Shown: positions 12,292-23,800 of the stretch, one piece after another | How the letters are laid out: every line of letters begins with the position of its first letter | How positions within the stretch are numbered: the first letter of the stretch is position 1 | Assembly (NCBI RefSeq): GCF_014529535.1 | Contig: NW_023503372.1 | Span: 5,312,988-5,376,987, forward strand | DNA: 64,000 nucleotides | From: Bradysia coprophila | Lineage: Eukaryota; Arthropoda; Insecta; Diptera; Sciaridae | Direction of reading: 5' to 3' | Translations under genes and position numbers: made by a program | Notes under the pieces: generated by a model | Told to the model about the DNA's origin: nothing | The model's database searches: none | What the model saw: the letters and a program-made list of their open reading frames with translations, nothing else

Positions 12292-12300
12292 TCTCCATTC

Positions 12301-12713
12301 GACTTTCGATTTTAAACAATTTCGCTTTATAGGTCTTGCTTCCGTTTGTACTACAACAATCATTATTACGTAAAAGCAATTATAGTAATAGCAAGTATAT
12401 CACGAGCGGAATGAGGGGTACAATTGTTATTGTTCAACGAATTAAGAAAAGTTGGAAATTGCCCGAGAAAATGCAATTTCCACTTTTTTTTCCAAAGGAA
12501 CATTTTATCTTTAGCTGTGGTGTGTCACCCGCATATCTGTATCTGCGTGACCTACGTTTACAGCCTTGGAAAATACTTTGGCTATTCGTACATTTTTCAG
12601 TGCTGCCAGCACATTTGAATCATCAATAACTCGAAAAATATACGTCAACTGTGTGTTGTTCTACCCTTTAGACTAATCATATATAGACTGGTATTTCGTA
12701 TAAAATGTGGTTC
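12301..12713. other. Intergenic spacer
   Basis: AT-rich sequence with no supported gene or repeat. Confidence 0.4.
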
Positions 12714-12873
12714 CACAACGCACTTCAAGGACAAAGTGCTTCGAGTGACAGCTGCCAAAGAGTACTATTCTGTATGAAAAATTCTTCCAGATTTTTTTGT
12801 AGTTCAAAAATTTGTTTGATACACTGTCCCGTTTTAGTACTCTATTTAAAGTATCACTTATGCTTGAAGTGGG
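12714..12873. mobile_element. MITE copy 1 of the AACGCACTTCAAG family (degenerate)
   Basis: The left end CAACGCACTTCAAGG and the right end GCTTGAAGTGGGT form imperfect terminal inverted repeats. Interior blocks GACAGCTGCCAAAGAGTACT, ACACTGTCC and TTTTAGTACTCTATTT match the copies at 14653, 45569 and 46511 in reverse orientation. Noncoding. Confidence 0.75.
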
Positions 12874-13038
12874 TCAGGTCCCAACATCATTTTGTAATAC
12901 CACGCCATACAAATTCAATTTTGGTGAATTTGTTTGTATGGAAAAGGTGTGTTCCCGCGTATCTAATAAAATGGCGATCTGCATGACCTCCCCAAAGTAT
13001 ACAGCCTTGCAATTTAGTAGGGAAATTTTACTGTCAAT

Positions 13039-13070
13039 ACACAAAATACACAAAATACACAAAATACACC
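13039..13070. repeat. Short tandem repeat, 9-bp unit ACAAAATAC
   Basis: About three and a half direct copies of ACAAAATAC in otherwise unremarkable AT-rich sequence. Confidence 0.8.
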
Positions 13071-14652
13071 AACACATTCATACGTCGATCGAATGTCAAA
13101 CCAAATTTTTGAAAGATCACCCTCGAATCCACGTTAGCGCTGATTTTCGAGTACTAGACATTTCAAATATACTTTTGCTTCAGCGCTCGAACAAAATTTT
13201 TGAATGAAGGGCTAGTCTATTACTATTTAGTCTACGGTAGGATTTTAATTAAATGTCTTACCCCATATTAGGGATCTTCATAAAAATAGAGTTCTCGAGT
13301 TATCATAGATTTAACTGCACCACTGAAAAAAGTGGGCATCATTTATGGACTTGGACATTCCCTGAGGGGTTTGTTCTACCTTGAGAAAATACTATTTTCT
13401 TCAGAAAGGAAGGTCCGACTTCGGAGTCAGTAAATCATAGCAAATATTTTTATTGACACTGTACCTCATTTCTAAGCATCTTCCCGGAGAACGTAAAATA
13501 TGAAATCCATGTACCAATTGATGCAAATTGATCATTAATTTTCTCAAATTTTCACGAATTTATCAAATTTTCGTGAATTTTCGCAAAAAAAATTTTTTGT
13601 GAAAATTTGAGAAAATTCGTGAAAATATTTTCGCGAATATAGGCACTGCAGTGCACTGGTGCGAATAGTGCGAAAACCACTTTATAATTCTTCGGATTGG
13701 ATATTCGCAAAAGCTACTACTCGCACAATAGTGAATACCTAATAATAATGAGCTTGTCGTCTATGAATCGTATTCGTATATATACATTAACGATAATTAA
13801 ACAATTTTTGGTATTTTTGGAGAGATAAAAGCGTTAAACATGTGGCCTATTAATAATGTGCCTAGAAGACCAATGTAATGTGTAGGAAACTGGTTACATA
13901 TCCACGAGTATAGATATCAATGTCTAAATATTTTTGCGATACAAATAACTTCCGGACATACACAAGTACACATATATCGGTTGTGTTAATAAACTTTTTT
14001 GTATGTGTGTCAAAATTGAATAAAGCGCGGTTATATAGGGCCCAGATATTGATATCACATGATAACAATAACATAAAATTAGAAAACAGGTTCTCCCTTT
14101 ATCAACTTCAGGTTAGAATTGGTTTCTTCTTTAGTCTTATTTCGTTCTTGAAGTGGATCTTTCGTGATGTCGGAATAGGGCCCGTATAATTTTTAAGTTT
14201 GTGTTCCAGGACATTTTAAACTTACCAAAACTAGTGACAATAAAATTGGTATCGACATCAATTTGAATTGATTCTGGTAGTTCAGTCCGTTACTTTATTT
14301 AATTTGATATTTTGCATGAATGTGCTTTGTGTAAGATGTTAAAAACAGACAAACTTTATAAAAGAAATTTTCGAAGCTGAAGCTCCACGCCATCATCTAA
14401 GCTTTGGACAACATAATATATTCTATTTCATATGTGCGGCGTGATTAATCTGATTTTCTCCACTCAAAAGGCAATGAGAAAATTATTTTTTGTTGACGCT
14501 TCGACTGATGACGTTCGGGAGAACAAATGTCTCCCCCGTTTTTTTAGATGGGAAAAAATATTGATTTACTACCCCGAACTGTCACAATTGTTTTGGTTTT
14601 GAAAACTTGTGTAGCAGCCTGATATTATTGTTTTGTGGAGAAAAACGGTTAA
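13071..14652. other. Intergenic spacer with small palindrome
   Basis: No supported gene. Around 13545-13640 a cluster of TTTTCACGAATTT / AAATTCGTGAAAA words forms an AT-rich palindromic patch. The rest shows nothing definable. Confidence 0.4.
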
Positions 14653-14817
14653 GCCAACGCACTTCAAGCAAAAGTGGTACTCTAAATAGGATACTGAAAC
14701 TTGACAGTGCTTCATACAAAATTTTACACTGTAAAAAGAGGGGGGGACGAAATTTCATACAAAAAGTACTCTATTTGACAGCTGTCATTAATAGCACTTT
14801 TGCTTGAAGTGCGTTGG
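14653..14817. mobile_element. MITE copy 2 of the AACGCACTTCAAG family
   Basis: 165 bp between near-perfect terminal inverted repeats: CCAACGCACTTCAAGC and GCTTGAAGTGCGTTGG. TTAA sits at each end. Because other copies share bases beyond TTAA (CGG before, TCACAT after), the TTAA may belong to the element rather than being a target duplication. Noncoding. Confidence 0.85.
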
Positions 14818-14821
14818 TTAA

Positions 14822-15586
14822 TCACATCTCGTACATGTGAAGAACATAAATATATGAAAATAGGAAATTCTAACTCGAGCGATTCGTAGCACTCCCTTAA
14901 CACTAGCCAAAAAACTTAGCGCCTGTTGGAATTTTCTATTTTCTTACCTTGGTAAACAAATACCTATTATTCATATTAGGCTAAGGGTGGATCGTGCACG
15001 CTTCCAAGTTAAGGCTGATATTCGAAATTTTTGTTCAAACTCCAGGCCCAGATTAGTCTCGGCAAAATACGAATGGGGCTGGGGTTTTCAATTTTGTAAA
15101 ATCGACCCACCCTATATAACAGATAGTAACCGTTAACTAAAAATCGTGACGCAATTCTTACTAATTAAACCAAATCCACTTAAAAATGGGTCATTCATTC
15201 ACGATTAAAAATAAATATAAGCGAAAATCTACCAGTAGTGTTCTGCTACCTTGTCTTCTATTGAGTGTTTTAAATTAAAGTTGCCCTTCTCTGGGTTCGA
15301 GCGAAGTAAAATAAGACCACAGATTACACTAAAGTAGAGTAGATACATAAGAAGATAATCCCGATAATGACTTTATTTACGATACGTGTCGTATAACGTT
15401 GTTACTTGCAGGCAGAGTCTTCCTTTGTTATCTTGATACGTAAAGAAATATTTTACACTTCGAAATGTGATACTGTGTCATATTCTGTTACATAACAGCT
15501 GTTAATACAATAGACATTAAAATACGTTGTTTCTGACTGTTTCCAGCATTATTACCGCAACTCGTTGACCACAGCGGCATCAGAAA
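14822..15586. promoter_or_regulatory. Upstream region of the nicotianamine synthase gene
   Basis: AT-rich spacer that must contain the promoter of the gene starting at 15587. TTTCCAG at about 15540-15546 could be a 5' UTR splice acceptor. I see no confident TATA box. Confidence 0.3.
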
Positions 15587-17421
15587 ATGCACATCGTGTT
15601 TCTAATTTTAATCATCGGCAGTAATTTTCGGGTGAGTCTCTTCATCACTAGTTGTCCATTACATTGATGAGGCGAACAAGGAACAAATGAATTTAAAATA
15701 TTCAATTCCCATGAAACTAAACTTGACACAAAAGTCCTTTAGAGATTCAACTCCTACCAAAATCATTTTCGTCAACATTTCAGGCTTTCAAAGCTGAATG
15801 GAATCCATTGATCGTATATGAAGGTGGTGAGACGATTGGTTTCAGTACCAAAATAGAATTAGCCAGGTCTGTTTTGTGTTCAACTGGACAAAGTCAACAG
15901 CAATGCACGGTAAGTAAGAAATGTCCTGCTGTTACAGAAGCAGATATAAGCAATGTCTACACAAACGATATTTACGAGATCATACCTGGTTGCAATGAAA
16001 ATGTATCAATAAATAATTCTAGTAATTCTCGGAAAAGGAAATTTCAGTCCAGGTCAGGTATTTTCTTCGAAGAACCCTGACCTGATCTTCACCTGAATTT
16101 CTGAAACCTGTCAGGTCAGGCCTCAGGTTGAACTTGAATTTTCAGAATACAAATTTGTAAAAACAAATTCGGGTCAAACTGAAACCTGACCCGACAGATC
16201 GACGAAATTACTATTTCAAGTCAGCCTAACATTTTCAGTTCAATCGGGTTTCAGGTAAAATTCAGGTTGACCTAACCTGTTCCGTGCGTGCTTTGAAATT
16301 TCGGTGAAATTGTGTTCACTTTTACGAAGTTGAAAAGGAGCCTTTTAACGCTAAACCCTACCTCTCCAAAGAAGCCCTCTACTGATATCATATCAACTGT
16401 TTCGTTACTTTAGGTCCTAAGATTTCTAAGACACACATTTCATCCACAGATTAAACTATTCTGTTCCTACCGTTTTCAGATCCTCCGTAGAAATTGTGAT
16501 AAGGAAATCACTACGTCCCTTTGTTTGTCGTCAAATATACCAAAAAATATTACCAGCATGTCACCGACCAACTCATCACACTACATAATATCTACAATCC
16601 ATAACACAACAGATCCAGAGTTCCTACAATTCATCCTGCCAGTAATCGAACAGATAGTTTCCCTGCCAGAGGATAAATTGCATCCCAGTCCCATTACCAA
16701 CTCCTTATTCACATCGCTAGTCAATCTCATTTGTGTGGATGATCTCAAGGGCGATACGATTTCGACAATTTTGTCTCATCACGATATTATTGGCTATCAA
16801 CAGCAGCTTATGCAAAAATGCTCGTCAGCCGAGTACTTTTTGGAAGTTGATTTCGCCCGTCAAGTTCAATCTGGAGCGAAATCAATTGAAGATTTCTTGT
16901 ATTACGAGAACTATGTGTCGTTGGTGCAGTTCGAAATGGAGAGTCTGAAGATATACGCTGGAAATGTTTCCATCAATCGAGCTGTTGTGATCGGTTCCGG
17001 CCCATTACCTCTAACCTCTGTGGAAGTATTGAAACATTTACCTCCATCGGCTGTGATTATCAATTACGACCATTCTGCGGAAGCAGTGGAGCTAGGCACA
17101 ATTGTGATCAATAAAATATCGAGACTTTCCGTCGAACATCGCTCTGCGTTACAAATAACAGCAAAGGATCTTGAGGAAGTCGATCTTGTCTATTTAGCCG
17201 CGCTGGTTGGAATTGATAAAGCCGAGAAAATGGAGATCATGAAACATTTGTACGACGTGATGAGACCTGGATCAATTTTGATTGCGAGAAGCGCCATCGG
17301 ACTTAAGACACTGGTCTATAGAAGATTGACGATTGAAGAATTCGGAGAATTTTCCAATATTCAAGAGTTTCATCCTAAGGACAAGAAAGTGCTGAATTCA
17401 ATTGCTTGTGGTACACGATAA
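15587..17421 (+). CDS. Nicotianamine synthase with N-terminal signal peptide (candidate horizontal transfer)
   Basis: The family makes nicotianamine, a metal chelator, from three S-adenosylmethionine molecules. It is known from plants, some fungi, archaea and bacteria. Exons: 15587-15631, 15784-15909 and 16480-17421 (TAA stop), all phase 0, giving 370 aa. Family blocks (protein numbering): KCSSAEYFLEVDFARQ before residue 190, FLYYENYVSL near 196-205 (the family's YYxNYxxL), the SAM-binding VIGSGPLPLTS at about 227-237, NYDHSA, LVYLAALVGIDKAEK at 293-307, GSILIARSAIG, and the FHP..KVLNSI C-terminus. The first exon encodes MHIVFLILIIGSNFR, a likely secretion signal. About 85 extra residues follow, with several Cys and N-glycosylation sequons (NIT, NSS, NTT), all before the conserved region. 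Neighbours EMC4 and boss are insect genes. An AT-rich sequence and host-style introns argue against contamination. A secreted SAM-dependent enzyme is unexpected. Confidence 0.9.
15910..16479. repeat. Intron 2 of the nicotianamine synthase gene, filled with TTTCAGGTCAGG repeats
   Basis: From about 16035 to 16290 the intron holds repeated direct and inverted forms of TTTCAGGTCAGG and CCTGACCTGA, typical of a palindromic non-autonomous element. A fragment of the same family lies at 18205-18241. The element is intronic and does not disturb the splice sites. Confidence 0.65.
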
Positions 17422-17453
17422 ATTCCAGAATTGTTTGACGTTATACTGTAAAT

Positions 17454-17459
17454 AATAAA
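17454..17459 (+). terminator. Polyadenylation signal of the nicotianamine synthase gene
   Basis: AATAAA 33 nt after the TAA stop, the expected distance for an insect mRNA with a short 3' UTR. Confidence 0.65.
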
Positions 17460-17489
17460 AGTAAAAAAAATGGTTCGAAGTTAATTAGT

Positions 17490-18405
17490 GGCATAGCACT
17501 GCTTCTAGCATTAACATAGAAAATATCATGAAGAGTCAAACTGTCTTCGTGAGGGTTAAAACCGTTAAAACACACAACCCATACAAGTGTATACAGTGTA
17601 TACAAGTTTGGAAGTTTTTGACATCTGACATAGACAATGCTAGAAGAAGTGCTATGTCAGTGGTCATGTAGTGAGGATATTTCAATATGGCAAACCTAAT
17701 TCAGCCGTTATTTTCAGTGAGCGATTCTCAGAATAAAGTGGTCCTTAGACGGAATCCAACATCCATTAAAAATCCGTAACGCAGCCCTTTAGAATCGTCA
17801 ATCGTATCGCGTTATAATTATTTAATCTAATGCTACTATTTCGTTCGAAATATTACGTTTTTGATACCAAATCTTTTACTTCATTTGTTTTAACGTACAT
17901 TTTGCCATCAGATATCACCAAAAAGAGATCATTATTTCTTTAGACGTCGATGTCGATAACATCGAGAAGCTAGAGGACTATGCTAACTCACGATTGTCGG
18001 GAGTTCTAACTTAAAAAATGGACCGCAACAAACTCTTCTTTGACGGAAGTATGAGATTAGATGCATTGTGTCTAACATTATCACTCGAATGTCAGGTGTC
18101 AAAAAGCCTCCAAATTCATGCATTATGCGTGGACACAACCCACGTACTCTTAGCACTGGATTCAACTGAGTTCGCCCTTTTTACGAAATTTCGTATAGCT
18201 CGAAAAGTGAAATTTCAGGTCTGGTCAGGTATTTTCAGGTACTAAAAAAAACACTTTGTGTGACTTGTTCGAGTACACTTGTTGTATGTTTTGACTCACA
18301 CGAAAAAAAGTAGGACTCCTGGCCTGTAAGAAAGAAATGCAAAACCTATTCTGATACCAGCCTCCCAATATTTTCTATGTTAATGCTAGAAGCAATGCTT
18401 TGTTG
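17490..18405. mobile_element. Possible TIR element bounded by ~35-bp inverted repeats
   Basis: GCTTCTAGCATTAACATAGA at about 17500-17520 recurs as its reverse complement near 18375-18395, with matching flanks (AAAATAT inside). A further imperfect copy, ATGCTAGAAGAAGTGCTATG, lies at about 17637. The ~900-bp interior has no transposase frame. Confidence 0.5.
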
Positions 18406-18823
18406 TTAAAATTAAGTGAATTTGAATCAAACCCAAAAACGATTTTCCATGAAAGGCTCAATATTTTAACAACAGAAGTAACAGACTTATTGATTACATC
18501 GCTTATCATTATACGCTCACAGTTCTCGTAAACGGTTAATCCATAAAATCAATGTTGGAGCTCATTCGTCACTCTGAATCGGCTCTACAATAATTCGTCA
18601 CTCATTCAGTATTGTGTCCTCTGAATTGATATGTTCTTTCAAATATACACATTAAGTCGATAATTTCCCGATATAAAGAAACATAAGTCGTTAAGACAGG
18701 GTGTAAAAAAATGAAGAAAAGTGAAGAACTGTTCACCCATCAATTTGTAATAGACTTTACGTGCAATTTGTTGAGTACATTTTTCGCATTTACCGACCAG
18801 AAGCACGTAAAGCACTGTACGTA
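18406..18823. other. Intergenic spacer
   Basis: No gene supported. It contains one copy of the dispersed GAAGTAACAGA word at about 18477. Confidence 0.35.
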
Positions 18824-18923
18824 CGAGGTTCCAAATTTTTATTTTGACGAGTGGGAATACAGCCCTCCCCTTCGGGTCGGGCCATAACGTACCCACTCGT
18901 CAAAATAAAAATTTGGAACCTCG
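18824..18923. repeat. Perfect hairpin, 32-bp arms, CCTTCGG core
   Basis: Arm 18824-18855 is exactly reverse-complementary to 18892-18923 (outer word CGAGGTTCCAAATTTTTATT). The 36-bp loop contains CCTTCGGG. Blocks TTTTGACGAGT and GGCCATAACGT parallel the snap-back element at 9579-9853, so this is a short relative of that family. Confidence 0.85.
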
Positions 18924-19044
18924 GACGTAATGTACTATTACATAGGGAATGCTAAAATTAATGAAGTGAAAGATTTGGTATCAATCTGTTGGAAATTTTC
19001 AATAGAAGTAAAGAAGAGACGTAATAATACTGATGATATGCTTG

Positions 19045-19240
19045 TGCACGGCTTAGTAGCGCAGTGTGGTGACCGATCGCATTAATTATTGAGTAGGTTC
19101 GAATTTCAACCGCACTATGTTGCAGTCAGTCAGACAACATTATGATTGAATCGGTTCGCGGCTGAGATAGTATCTCTTTCTTCCGTTGTACTAAGTGTTA
19201 TATGTATTGTAATTAACTAGGATTAAAGCATTGGTTAATA
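19045..19240 (+). repeat. Possible tRNA-derived SINE
   Basis: TTAGTAGCGCAGTGTGG resembles a Pol III A box, and about 30 nt later AGGTTCGAATTT resembles a B box. That is the spacing of a tRNA head. The folded arms are too imperfect for a working tRNA gene, and the sequence runs on for about 130 bp. A SINE is the best reading. Confidence 0.5.
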
Positions 19241-20802
19241 TTGAACAACTATTTCGATGAAGCAATCACCTGATTTTTGGACAAAGTGGTCTGGTATAAA
19301 GGTCAACTTAAAATGAGAACTATTTCCATGGTTGAAGCAAGAGCAAGAGAAGTAACAGATTTAATCACCCCTGTTTGAGGTAAGTATTTGTGCCGAAGTT
19401 TTTTCTCGGTACAGTTAGTTCAAATAATCTTCGAAAAACCCAATGAAAATTCGAAAAAGTCTCTCTAGGGCTACATACAACTCAAAATCTAAACTTTCCC
19501 TCAACAATCTTTCCGGAAATCGACCGAATTAACAATGTCCGGGAATTCAGCTTCAAAATGTAAGAAAAATCTTTTGTCGTTTTGTTTTCTTCATGACTCA
19601 AGTTCATGAAATATTTGCAATTTTTTATGAAGTCGGACAGCTTTGTATGTTTGTACAGTATAAGTAGGTGTAGGATCGAGTAAATATAAACCGAACAACC
19701 GATGTTGTTCAAACAATTGAGAAGATTTTTACGAATTTTTGAATAGAGAGATCCATCAATAAACAATCCAGTTTTGAGAAACTGCTAGTCATCTGTTATC
19801 GACAACGATGACATAAATAGGCGATTAGCTCTGACCAGTATTTTCTTATAGTAAACAGTGCAGTAAAACAAAAGAAGTAAAAGATTTGATATGAAACACG
19901 AAGTGATACTTGAAACAAAAGAAGTAGCAGATGTTATCCTTATATAGATTAACATCTAACGATGTTCAGCAAGTACCCGCATTAGCATCGCAGTTTCTCC
20001 AACACTTAATTTTGGTCTTAATAGACACCCTGCCGTTTCTGCATTTGCTAGTTCATACTTTCATGTATATAATACACCTCACATCGACTAGTTTAATAGA
20101 ACGCATATAAGTTTTCAATAAAACCTTACATACCTATGTGTGGTAACAACGTGAAAACTTATCGAACCATGAAATCGGTCGCACTCCATATAGTTTCAAA
20201 TTTTTATTTGGTTTTAGTTTGAATAACGAATTTTCCGATTGAACAGTGTGCAATTACTCATTTGCTCGATCATCGTAGAGAGTTTGTTTATAAAATAAAC
20301 GAAATTTTTAGCAAAAACAAGTAAAATTTTTGTAAAATTAGGAACAGGTGCAAGGAATTTATTAGAAAGGAGGTTGCTTTTTGCACCGTTTTTGTTGTTT
20401 ATTTGTTGTTGCTATGGATTTAAGAATATTGTTTTTGGACGAACGCAGTCGTTCACACAGAAATTGATATTTAAAATTGTCCAAAAGTGGTGGCATAGTA
20501 ATTTCTGAGCGAAAACAAAAATTGTTCGTGCACCCGACACATAAATATGGAAAATCTAAAAGAAAATTTTACTCGTTTTTGAGTGGAGCGCCAACGTAAG
20601 TGTGCCCTAATTGAATTTCATTTATTGATATAACGATTTCCCGTAACAGTTTCTCGTTGAAATAACATAAGAAATTTATTCATTTATTCATTCAGTCGAC
20701 GAGAACAACTCTAAGGAGAAGCCATTCGTTGACAAAAGCTGAACAAAACATTTTTTACGGAAATATAATTTATGAATAGACACGTAATCGGAGAACTTAA
20801 AA
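19241..20802. other. Spacer upstream of boss
   Basis: No supported gene. Copies of the dispersed word GAAGTAACAGATTT lie at about 19341, 19874 and 19921, the latter two 47 bp apart. It should include the boss promoter and 5' UTR, which I cannot delimit. Confidence 0.4.
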
Positions 20803-23800
20803 ATGAAGGCTTGGCTGGTATCGTTTCTTGACAATAATTGTAAGTTACTCGAACCACAACTGACAAAGAAAAAAAATCAATTTTTCCATTCAATGTGTTC
20901 AACAATACATTTGCAGGCATTCGAGTCGTTTTATTCACCATTCTATTGGTACAATATCGAACTGTATCAGGATTAAATACAACATCGGATGCGCCCGATA
21001 TCGTACCATGGACAAATAGCTCTACCTGCACGGATGATTTGAATAACACCAACCATAAAATTGATTATGTCCATGGAGACGTTGTTATTACAGTCATATC
21101 AATTAACCCATTACCTTCGCAATATGTATTGAAGCGGGTCAGTGACTCCATTGATTCGAAGCTATCATTGGGTAAGTTTGAAAATGATTTTTTTTTCGTC
21201 TTTCGTTTGCTTTTCCGTTTTCATTTCATTTTTCAATGAAATGTTGTCAATTGATAGGGTCAAAATCTTCGTGAGACAGCATATCGCATGCATCGGATGC
21301 ATATTTTTCTAATACTTCAATTTTAATGATTTGATGATTAGGGATTGTGTGAGTGTGCGACCTAAAAAAATTGCAGTTTTGTGTAGTGAAATGTGCTTCT
21401 TCCGTTTTTGAGTCACTGACAGTTTTTGAAAGGCAGTTAGAAAGACATGATTGAAAGGCAGATTCTACCGAAAAATCCTTGAAGGCGATGCAGACGCAAA
21501 GACAAAGCGAAATGTTATTAACTTTGCCCAGTTTTCATTAATTTAATACTTTACACCTAACTCGAATTTCAATACGAAAATTGGCAGTGACAATTTTTGG
21601 AAAAACATTTTCTTGAATCGTCGCGCATTTTCCTAGATTTTCTTCAATTTTCCCAATAGGTTTTTTTTTTGAAAAATATGGAAAAGATGGAAAAATTAGG
21701 GAAAATTTCTGAAAATGTTTTGCCTGGCAAATAGTCCCTGGAAAAAATAAAAATAATGAATGAAATTGGCATCTTTTATCGACAAAAATAACAGATGACA
21801 GTGGGCGCCTTTGAAGTAAGATATGCATTTCGTTTCACTTGTTTTTCTGCTTCTCACGGTTTGACCATTACCCAGCGCGTGCGAGTAGCTATTTATTGTT
21901 CGTATGCGTGATCAGCTGAAAAACAGCCGAGACAAAATGTGTCACTCATTTCAAAGGAGACGACTGTATTTGGTTTTGATGAAATGAAATTTACGTTCAA
22001 ACTATTGAAGTAAAAGATTTTCAGAAAATATCTTAAAAAATGATTAGATAAAAAGAAGTAACAGATTCGAGAATTATACGTTTGTGTATGGCTAAGCCCG
22101 GACTGAGAAGAATTGCTTAAAAAATCCTTTTAGCAAGATCATTCAAAAACGTCTAATCTTCTTCACGATTTTCTCGAACCCCCAAAATTAAAAAAAGACA
22201 GTTTGTTCAAATGAATGGTTTACCTACCAATCGTACCAATCGCCCTGTAATTCCTGTACACACTCACAGACACTGTTTCAATTAAAATTAATTATTAAGG
22301 AAATTGTGGACATCGATGTCCTAACTCAAACGACGTTCGAACTCAAACCCTTAAAAAATCCGCTTATCTTACATTATATGCATACACGTACCACACGTAC
22401 ACTTTTATTGATATTTTATGCTGTGGTTATTATTGTGGCAAAATCAGAAACCTTATGAGTTTGCAATGAATTCTAACATTCACGGTCATTTCGTAGCTAT
22501 AATTATAATTGAAAATAAACTCTGAAAGGTATATCGTCGTTTCTTAAGACGTAAATCCAAGACATTACAACTCGTAAAAGGCTCATGCAAGGATTACATT
22601 TCATTCTTCCAGGCATTCGATCAATAACCGTTCTCCAACCGAACGACATAAGAGAGCTAATAGTCGATGAAGTTCAGTACTTAGAACAATGCGTTCTTCA
22701 TCCCATCGGAATTTTTGTATCAAGCAGCCTTTGGCCAATTATCGAAGCCATTGCAGCTGAAATTGAGTATAATATTTGGGAAATGCCATCATCTTCACAG
22801 ATATTGTTTCCGAGCATAGCCCATCTGCTGTACGAATTTCCATGGAAAAATAATGAAATTCCTTCAGTTGAATTGAAAGCCGAAACATCTGAGATTGCGA
22901 ATGAATTTCTACAGTCTGCCAGGAATGAACACTTGTGTTTGAAGTTAATGCCAAACGTAGAGAATGTCTACCTTTTACTGGGGAATGATGTATTATTGGA
23001 CGATAGTCTTGACGAAAATGGCACCATTTTCGCCATCCCAATGTATGCTGTCGATGGCTTGATTAAAGGTGATTTGAAAATCAATTTCGATGACATTGTC
23101 TGAAATCTAACCACATTTTAGACTTGCCACACGGGGCGTACATCTTTATCGAGTCGGATATTCAACTGAAACTAGACGATCGCAAACAAAAATTTGGTCT
23201 GTCGAATATTTTCATCATCAGTTCGATCGTCAGCGACCTAGTATCATTCATCGACAGAACAACATCAATGTGTAATATTACCCAAGTCACCGAAGTATCG
23301 GCCTGCAAAGAATTTAAGACGTGGACTCCAAATGCAATGAAACTGAATACCTCAATGGAGTTCCTCGACAGTTTATCGCTGAGGGAATATGCAGACGATT
23401 TAAACGTAGACCTAATTCAGAAAGTGTTGGCTCCGATCAATGAAAGTGTTCACAACATGGACCTAAGACAAGTGGCTTCAATCAATGTTGTCAGCAATGT
23501 GACTACGTTCTATCATTACAAAGACGATAACGAGAACAGCATTAGCAATAAAACGAAATTGGGTCAGTATTTTCCGTGCGAGACGTTGACAACAGCATCA
23601 ACAGCAATAAATGAAGTAGATGATGGGGCGAGAAAACCGATTATCATCAGAACTCATTACTCGGACATGTATTGGCGAATTAAGCCCGAAGCATGGGTGG
23701 CTGTCGGTCTCACAATTTCAGTGCTGGGCGTTCTGATCAGTTTAGTTATTTTGCTGTTTATCGTTTTTCGCATTTATATGAACGACGTTCTGGAGGGGTA

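Noticed and set aside
14649..14821. TTAA as a target-site duplication proving piggyBac origin
   Set aside because: Different copies share bases outside the TTAA, so TTAA may be internal to the terminal repeat.
19045..19120. Functional tRNA gene
   Set aside because: A/B-box-like words are present but acceptor and anticodon stems do not pair convincingly.
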